Below, one piece after another: positions 59,497 to 64,000 of a DNA stretch of 64,000 nt. The stretch spans positions 5,580,001-5,644,000 of the forward strand of contig NZ_CP107954.1 of NCBI RefSeq assembly GCF_036067295.1. The letters run 5' to 3'. The translations under genes were made by a program, and so were the position numbers. Under the pieces are notes generated by a model. It searched no databases, was not told the origin of the DNA, and saw nothing but the letters and a program-made list of their open reading frames with translations. The stretch is from Kribbella sp. NBC_00382 (GTDB lineage: Bacteria; Actinomycetota; Actinomycetes; Propionibacteriales; Kribbellaceae). Position 1 is the stretch's first letter, and every line of letters starts with the position of its first letter.

Positions 59497-60936
59497 TCAG
59501 TGAGCATGTACGCCTTCACGCGCCCGCTTGGGGAGGGCGAAGGTGACCAGCAGGCTGACGATGAAGAGTCCGACGGCGACCAGGACGGCCGTCTTGGTGG
59601 CGCCGAGGAACTGGTGTTCCGGCAGGAGCTGGAAGAAGATCGTGCCGATCACCGCGACGCCGATCGCCCCGCCGTACTGCTGCATGGCGGTCAGTACGCC
59701 GGAAGCCGAGCCCGCCGCCTGGTCGTCGATCGACGCCAGGATGATGTCGAAGAGCGGAGCGAACACCATGCCCGCGCCGATCCCGGTCGCCAGCGTGGCC
59801 GGTACGAGATTCCAGATCGTCGTCGCGTCGCCGTGCACGTGCAGGGTGAACCAGACTCCGACCATCGCCACCGTCATCACCACGATGCCCAGCTGCAGCG
59901 CGGTCCGGCCCAACTTAGGCGCCAGCAGCCCGCCGGACAGCGGCGCGCCGATCGCGATCCCGAGGGAGAACGGCACCATCGCGAGGCCGGCCTTCAGTGG
60001 GCTGTAGTGCAGTCCGAGCTGGGTGAAGAGGTTGAAGACCAGCATGAAACCGGACATCGCGAGGAAGAACGTGGAGATGACGCCGAGCCCTGCGACGTAC
60101 CCGCGGTTGCGGAACAGCGACGGGTCGATCACGGGGTTGCCGGACCGGCGCTCACGCCAGCCGAACAGGGCGAAGACGGCGACGGACGAGATCAGCATCG
60201 CGATCGACCAGGCCGGCCAGCCGAGCTCACGGCCCTGCACCAGCGGGTAGATCAGGAAACCGGAGGCAAGGCTGATCAGGAGCACGCCGAGGGTGTCGAG
60301 GCGTCGTGCCCCCTTGGCTTTCACTTCCGGCATGTAGCGGAGAGCGCCGAAGAGCGCGAGGATCCCGATCGGGACGTTGATGAAGAAGATCATCCGCCAG
60401 CCGGCGTCGAACCAGTTCGCGTCGATCAGCACCCCGGCGATGATCGGGCCGGCCACCGCGGACAGCCCCATCACCGGACCGAACAGGCTGAACGCCTTGC
60501 CGATCTCGGCCGGTGGGAAGACCGCCTTCAGGATGGCGAAGCCCTGCGGGATCATCACCGCGCCCAGCAATCCCTGGGCGATCCGGCTGCCGATCAGCAG
60601 CTCCGGCGAGGTGGCGAACCCGCAGAGCGCCGAGGTGAGGGTGAAGCCGGCCGCGCCGATCAGGAACAGCCGGCGCCGGCCGACCAGGTCGCCGAGCCGG
60701 CCGAAGGTGACCAGCCCGATCGCGAAGGCGAGCGTGTAGCCGGCCAGCATCCACTGCATCGCCGCCTCGGAGCCGCCGAGGTCGGCCCGGATCGAGGGGG
60801 CCGCGATGTTCACGATGGTGGCGTCGACCAGATCCATGATCTCGGCGACCAGCACGGTGCCGAGCACGATCCAGCGCCACTTGTACGCCGGGGAGGTGGC
60901 CGGCGCGGCCGGTTCGGCCAGGGTTTGGGTGCTCAT
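59497..60936 (-). CDS. MFS multidrug exporter, EmrB/QacA (DHA2) type
   Basis: The 479-residue protein has about 14 TM helices. Motif D1-like sequence (LVDATIVNIAAPSI), motif A as GRLGDLVGRRRLF and motif C-like sequence (GPVMGLSAVAGPIIAGVL) are visible. It is divergent from a TetR regulator, with operator-like repeats over its promoter, the usual layout of an inducible efflux pair. The substrate is unknown. Confidence 0.92.
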   Translation of the reverse strand: MSTQTLAEPAAPATSPAYKWRWIVLGTVLVAEIMDLVDATIVNIAAPSIRADLGGSEAAMQWMLAGYTLAFAIGLVTFGRLGDLVGRRRLFLIGAAGFTLTSALCGFATSPELLIGSRIAQGLLGAVMIPQGFAILKAVFPPAEIGKAFSLFGPVMGLSAVAGPIIAGVLIDANWFDAGWRMIFFINVPIGILALFGALRYMPEVKAKGARRLDTLGVLLISLASGFLIYPLVQGRELGWPAWSIAMLISSVAVFALFGWRERRSGNPVIDPSLFRNRGYVAGLGVISTFFLAMSGFMLVFNLFTQLGLHYSPLKAGLAMVPFSLGIAIGAPLSGGLLAPKLGRTALQLGIVVMTVAMVGVWFTLHVHGDATTIWNLVPATLATGIGAGMVFAPLFDIILASIDDQAAGSASGVLTAMQQYGGAIGVAVIGTIFFQLLPEHQFLGATKTAVLVAVGLFIVSLLVTFALPKRAREGVHAH

Positions 60937-60967
60937 CGGTGGCGCCCCTTCCAGAAGTCGGTTGTCG

Positions 60968-61031
60968 AACGGTGTTCGCTCACGAACACTGTTCTACGCT
61001 CGTACGGTGTTCGTGTCAAGTACGGTGTTCG
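60968..61031. promoter_or_regulatory. MFS promoter and TetR operator array
   Basis: The palindrome AACGGTGTTCG-CTCA-CGAACACTGTT occupies 60968-60993. Two direct 12-base copies of GTACGGTGTTCG start at 61002 and 61020. On the minus strand TTGACA (61014-61019) and TAGAAC (60991-60996) form a 17-base-spaced promoter for the exporter that overlaps these repeats. Confidence 0.75.
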
Positions 61032-61045
61032 CTACAGTGGTCTCC

Positions 61046-61750
61046 ATGAACCAGTCGCCGTGGCAACCCATCAGCCCCGAGAAGCCGGCCCGGCCGGTCC
61101 GCGAGCCGCTCAGCCGGGAGCGGATCGTCGACGCGGCGCTGAGCGTTCTGCTCGATCAGGGCTACGAGGCGGTCTCGATGCGCAAGGTCGCCCAGGTGCT
61201 GAACACCGGGCCCGCCTCGCTGTACGCGCACGTGGCGAACAAGAAGGAGCTCGACCAGCTGATGCTCGAGCGGGCGGCTCAGGGCATCGAGCTGGAGGAG
61301 CCCGATCCGGAGCGCTGGCAGGAGCAGCTGAAGGACTCGATGCGGCAGATGCTGAGGATGATGCGCGCCTATCCCGGGGTCGCGCGGGCGGCGATCGGTC
61401 AGGTTCCGCTCGGTGAGCGCGCGCTGGAGAGCAGCGAGAACATGCTCGGCATCCTCAAGGCGGGCAAGCTGCCGGACCAGGTCGCCGCCTTCGCGGTCGA
61501 CCTGATCCCGCTCTACGTGACCGCCACGGCGTTCGAGGAGAGTGTCCAGCGGGCCGACGACTGGACTGAGGCGGACATCGCCGAGTTCGTCGGGGGGCTG
61601 CGCCGGTTCTTCGACGGGTTGCCGCGGGAGAAGTTCCCGCTGATGGTCTCGCTGGCTGCCGCGCTGACCGCGGGTACCGGCGGCGATGAGCGGTTCGAGT
61701 TCGGCGTACAGGTGATCGTGGCCGGCCTGGCCTCACTCGCCGAGAACTAA
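61046..61750 (+). CDS. TetR-family regulator of the divergent exporter
   Basis: ATG 61046 is chosen; the upstream part of the open frame is the promoter and antisense. The 234-residue protein has the TetR HTH (DAALSVLLDQGYEAVSMRKVAQ and the TGPASLYAHVANKKEL turn at about 30-70). A TetR_C-type ligand domain has a long helical stretch. Three copies of a CGGTGTTCG word lie just upstream. It should repress the exporter and itself. Confidence 0.92.
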   Translation: MNQSPWQPISPEKPARPVREPLSRERIVDAALSVLLDQGYEAVSMRKVAQVLNTGPASLYAHVANKKELDQLMLERAAQGIELEEPDPERWQEQLKDSMRQMLRMMRAYPGVARAAIGQVPLGERALESSENMLGILKAGKLPDQVAAFAVDLIPLYVTATAFEESVQRADDWTEADIAEFVGGLRRFFDGLPREKFPLMVSLAAALTAGTGGDERFEFGVQVIVAGLASLAEN

Positions 61751-62548
61751 AGGCTCCTGTAGCTCCGTCACCCAGGCTGTTGGGTCGTCGGGGCAGTCCA
61801 GGTAGAGCTCGCGGGACGGACTGCTGGAGCGGTGGCCGTTGTCGTCGATCCAGCGGGCCAGGGCCTGCCAGGCCGTCAGTACCTCGTCGATGCGCCCGCG
61901 ATGGACGAGCGTCGCGGCGCGGGTGGCCGGTAGGTCGACCACCGTCAATCCGTTGAGTGCGGCATCGGAATCGACGGCGGCCGGTACTGCGGCATGCACT
62001 ATCACCTCATCGCCGGAAGCCTCGTAATAGCAGGTCAGTCGCCCGCCCGGCCGGACTCCAGTTGCCTCAGGCAACCGTTGTCCGAGCTCGGCGCAGAGCG
62101 GATGGACGACCAGCCCGATGTCGTCGGGCGTGAAGCTGGCGGCAGTACTGGACAACTCGACGAATCGGGACGCCGGCAGGTCCTTGACCACGACCGCGGG
62201 TACGTCGTCGCCTTGCTCGATACTGCGCAGCCGCGACTCGACCTGCGTCAGCCGCGCGGCGCTCTCGGCCACGGCGGACTCGAGTTCGGCCCGGCGCAGC
62301 GACAACATCGCCCGTACCTCCACCAGGCTGATCTCGTCGGCGAGCATCGTCCGGACCTGCTCGAGCGTGAAGCCCAGATCCTTCAGCGCGACGATCCGGT
62401 TGAGGTCGGCGAGCTGGGCCGCATCGTAGTTGCGGTACCCGGTCGCATCGTCGACGTGGGCCGGCCGGAGCAGTCCGATGGCGTCGTAGTGCCGCAGCAT
62501 CCGCACCGACACCCGGCCGTGCCTGGCGAAGTCCCCGATCGCGAACAT
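61733..62548 (-). CDS. MerR-family regulator with GyrI-like effector domain
   Basis: ATG 62548 follows AAAGGAGAGCG. The 271-residue protein has the MerR winged HTH (FAIGDFARHGRVSVRMLRHYD and YRNYDAAQLADL) and a dimerisation coiled coil at about 75-115. A C-terminal GyrI/SOUL-like domain (about 125-271) has VVDLPATRAATLVHRG and SRELYLDCP. It lies 23 bases after the amidase stop. The MerR-type promoter before the amidase is its probable target. Confidence 0.9.
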   Translation of the reverse strand: MFAIGDFARHGRVSVRMLRHYDAIGLLRPAHVDDATGYRNYDAAQLADLNRIVALKDLGFTLEQVRTMLADEISLVEVRAMLSLRRAELESAVAESAARLTQVESRLRSIEQGDDVPAVVVKDLPASRFVELSSTAASFTPDDIGLVVHPLCAELGQRLPEATGVRPGGRLTCYYEASGDEVIVHAAVPAAVDSDAALNGLTVVDLPATRAATLVHRGRIDEVLTAWQALARWIDDNGHRSSSPSRELYLDCPDDPTAWVTELQEPLVLGE

Positions 62549-62571
62549 CGCTCTCCTTTCTCTGAGGGGAG

Positions 62572-63888
62572 TTAACCAGCCGCGAGCTCGGCGAAGGTGA
62601 TCGCCGTGTCGTCCTCGTGGAACGCGCTGATCACTTGAGCCCCGACGGGCAGGCCAGCTGTGGGGATCGGCATACTCACCGCGGGCAGGCCGGTCAGCGA
62701 GGCATGCGAGATCCAGAACACCTGCGCGTCGTACGGCCGGCCGTCGATCGTCCGTTCCTCGAAGGGGCGATCGTCGTGCGGGAAGGCGGTCGTGAAGCTG
62801 GTCGGGCAGAGGAAGACGTCGATGTCTTGGAAGTACGCCTGCCAGGTCGCCCGGGCCGCCATCCGCCGGCGCTCCTGCTCGATGATCTGGGGGAGGGGCG
62901 CGAAGTCGGAGTCCTCGCCGTGCAGTGCGAAGAACAGCCCGATCTGGAAACCGAAGTCCTCGGCCTGGTCTGATGGATCGACGCCTTCCGGCCAGCCCTC
63001 GACGATCTTCACGCCTTGGCTCGCCAGCGCGTCGATCTTGTCGGACAGGGCCTTGCCGACCTCGTCGGTGACGGGCGCATCGGGGTGGTCGAGGACGACG
63101 CCGACCCGATAGTCGGTCAGCCTGCGATGCCTTGGCGGTTCGAGATGCCACGACATCGCTTTGCCGGTTGGGCCGCCGGTGACTTCCAGGGCTGTGCGGA
63201 GGTCGGCGGCTGATGATGCGAGGGGGCCGAGGCTCGATGGGTTGGGGAACTCGGTGATGGGGGCGGGTGGGCCCGGGGGCTGGAAGCCGTTCAGCGGTAC
63301 TACGCCTGCGGTGGGCTTGAGGCCGTAGACGCCGCAGTAGGCCGCGGGGAGGCGGATGGAGCCGACCAGGTCGGAGCCGTACTCCAAGTACGTGAGGCCG
63401 GCGGCCAGTGCGGCGGCTCCACCTCCGCTGGAGCCTCCCGGAGTACGGGCGGGGTCGTGGGGGTTGTTCGTACGGCCGTAGAGCTCGTTGGCCGTCTGGC
63501 CGAAGTCGCCGAGCATGGTGTGGACGTTGCTCTTGCCGACGATGATCGCGCCGGCACTCTTCAACCGCTCGACCAGCGTGGCATCAGCGGGCGGGAGGTA
63601 GTCGGCAAAGGCCGGGTCGCCCCAGGTCGTGTGCAGGCCGGCCACGTTGATCGCGTCCTTCACGGTCATCGGTACGCCGTGCAGCGGGCCGAGGTCGGCG
63701 CCTGAGGCAACTGCCTCGTCGGCGGCGGTGGCTGCCTGCAGCGCGTACTCGGGGCGCGTCTCGACGATCGCGTTCACGGTCGTATCGGCGGTGATCCGGG
63801 CCAGCAGGTCTTCGGTGAGTTCGCGGGAGGAGGCCTGGCCGGCGCGGATCGCGGCGGCTGCCTGGTTCGCGGTACAGAGTCTGTTCAT
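62572..63888 (-). CDS. Amidase signature family hydrolase
   Basis: ATG 63888 gives 438 residues; GTG 63912 would include promoter sequence. The Ser-cisSer-Lys triad is Lys77 (MTVKDA), Ser154 (GGSSGGG) and Ser177 (GSDLVGSIRLP, where Val replaces the usual Gly). No Gat-complex partners are nearby, so it is a stand-alone amidase rather than GatA. The substrate is unknown. The ATG overlaps the stop of a frame entering from the right edge. Confidence 0.9.
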   Translation of the reverse strand: MNRLCTANQAAAAIRAGQASSRELTEDLLARITADTTVNAIVETRPEYALQAATAADEAVASGADLGPLHGVPMTVKDAINVAGLHTTWGDPAFADYLPPADATLVERLKSAGAIIVGKSNVHTMLGDFGQTANELYGRTNNPHDPARTPGGSSGGGAAALAAGLTYLEYGSDLVGSIRLPAAYCGVYGLKPTAGVVPLNGFQPPGPPAPITEFPNPSSLGPLASSAADLRTALEVTGGPTGKAMSWHLEPPRHRRLTDYRVGVVLDHPDAPVTDEVGKALSDKIDALASQGVKIVEGWPEGVDPSDQAEDFGFQIGLFFALHGEDSDFAPLPQIIEQERRRMAARATWQAYFQDIDVFLCPTSFTTAFPHDDRPFEERTIDGRPYDAQVFWISHASLTGLPAVSMPIPTAGLPVGAQVISAFHEDDTAITFAELAAG

Positions 63889-64000
63889 GGCGTCAGCTCT
63901 ACGGTCTGACACGGTGTCAGGGTCAAGCGCTGCCGGTACGTCGGGTCGGTGAGCGTCCGTCGGAGCTGCGCGTCCTGGATCGCCTCCGCGCCGAGGACCG
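63885..64000 (-). CDS. C-terminal end of a gene entering from the right edge
   Basis: The leftward frame ending with TGA at 63885-63887 encodes VLGAEAIQDAQLRRTLTD and then about 20 more residues, with strongly GC-rich third positions. Its stop overlaps the amidase ATG (ATGA). That supports a real gene, but only 38 codons are in the window and no family is recognised. The last 13 codons also form the promoter-like sequence described next. Confidence 0.5.
   Translation of the reverse strand, partial: VLGAEAIQDAQLRRTLTDPTYRQRLTLTPCQTVELTP
63896..63926 (-). promoter_or_regulatory. MerR-type promoter of the amidase-merR unit
   Basis: On the minus strand TTGACC (63921-63926) and TAGAGC (63896-63901) are 19 bases apart, the over-long spacing typical of MerR-activated promoters. 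The perfect palindrome CTGACACGGTGTCAG (63906-63920) fills the spacer. Transcription should start near 63889, at the ATG of the amidase, giving a leaderless message. Confidence 0.65.

Noticed and set aside
57673..61416. A 1247-codon plus-strand open frame
   Set aside because: It crosses the lactate permease gene in another frame, runs antisense through the exporter and ends inside the TetR gene. It is a high-GC shadow without family motifs.

Overview
The window is high-GC DNA with dense, often overlapping ATGA/TGATG gene junctions, frequent GTG/TTG starts and strongly GC-biased third codon positions. Gene content points to a filamentous or soil actinobacterium: PspA/PspAA, DUF3043, a gamma-butyrolactone synthase and receptor, class II DAHP synthase, many secreted proteins. 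A Kribbella-like member of the Propionibacteriales fits best, but that placement is inference. I see no rRNA, tRNA, CRISPR array or intact insertion sequence.

Layout. (1) 1-3591: housekeeping genes (aldo/keto reductase with a small partner, YCII protein, DUF3043 protein, pspA-pspAA). (2) 3910-9537: first block of an exopolysaccharide locus, consisting of a priming phosphoglycosyltransferase, GDP-L-fucose synthase, GDP-mannose dehydratase, a WecG/CpsF glycosyltransferase and a flippase-like membrane protein. (3) 9534-26004: a compact specialised-metabolite cluster. It has a gamma-butyrolactone synthase (AfsA family) with an epimerase-like partner, cupin, bicovalent-FAD oxidase, MFS exporter, SDR, ArsR regulator, aromatic FAD monooxygenase, ArpA/ScbR-type receptor and a catalytically dead IS701-like protein. 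It ends in an operon for class II DAHP synthase, a DhbA-like dehydrogenase, PhzD, PhzE and a second FAD monooxygenase. PhzD and PhzE without PhzF/A/B/G, but with a DhbA-like enzyme, predict 3-hydroxyanthranilate rather than a phenazine. (4) 25991-33693: four tandem paralogous secreted repeat proteins, alternating short and long (the long ones with a C-terminal LamG-like domain). (5) 33970-38541: chain-length regulator, polymerase/ligase and a lipoprotein beta-helix protein.

(6) 38589-44124: an SRPBCC protein and a hexuronate catabolic island (UxaC, LacI regulator, 2-keto-3-deoxygluconate-type kinase, UxuB-like reductase). (7) 44209-52178: two more beta-helix paralogs, two GT4 glycosyltransferases, and a set of two cytidylyltransferases around a CDP-alcohol phosphatidyltransferase. 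The exopolysaccharide locus is therefore split twice, by the metabolite cluster and by the uronate island. (8) 52297-64000: NadA, FAD oxidoreductase, endonuclease V, glycerate kinase, ErpA-type Fe-S carrier, lactate permease, MFS/TetR pair, amidase/MerR pair, and the end of a further gene.

How it may work together. The polysaccharide genes should build a fucose-containing, possibly phospho-alcohol-decorated polymer. The beta-helix and propeller/LamG proteins are candidate extracellular partners, and the uronate genes could salvage its breakdown products. Candidate BldD-like boxes precede the two exopolysaccharide promoters. Gamma-butyrolactone response elements lie upstream of the synthase, upstream of the receptor and, more weakly, upstream of the dead transposase gene, so the metabolite cluster looks quorum-controlled.
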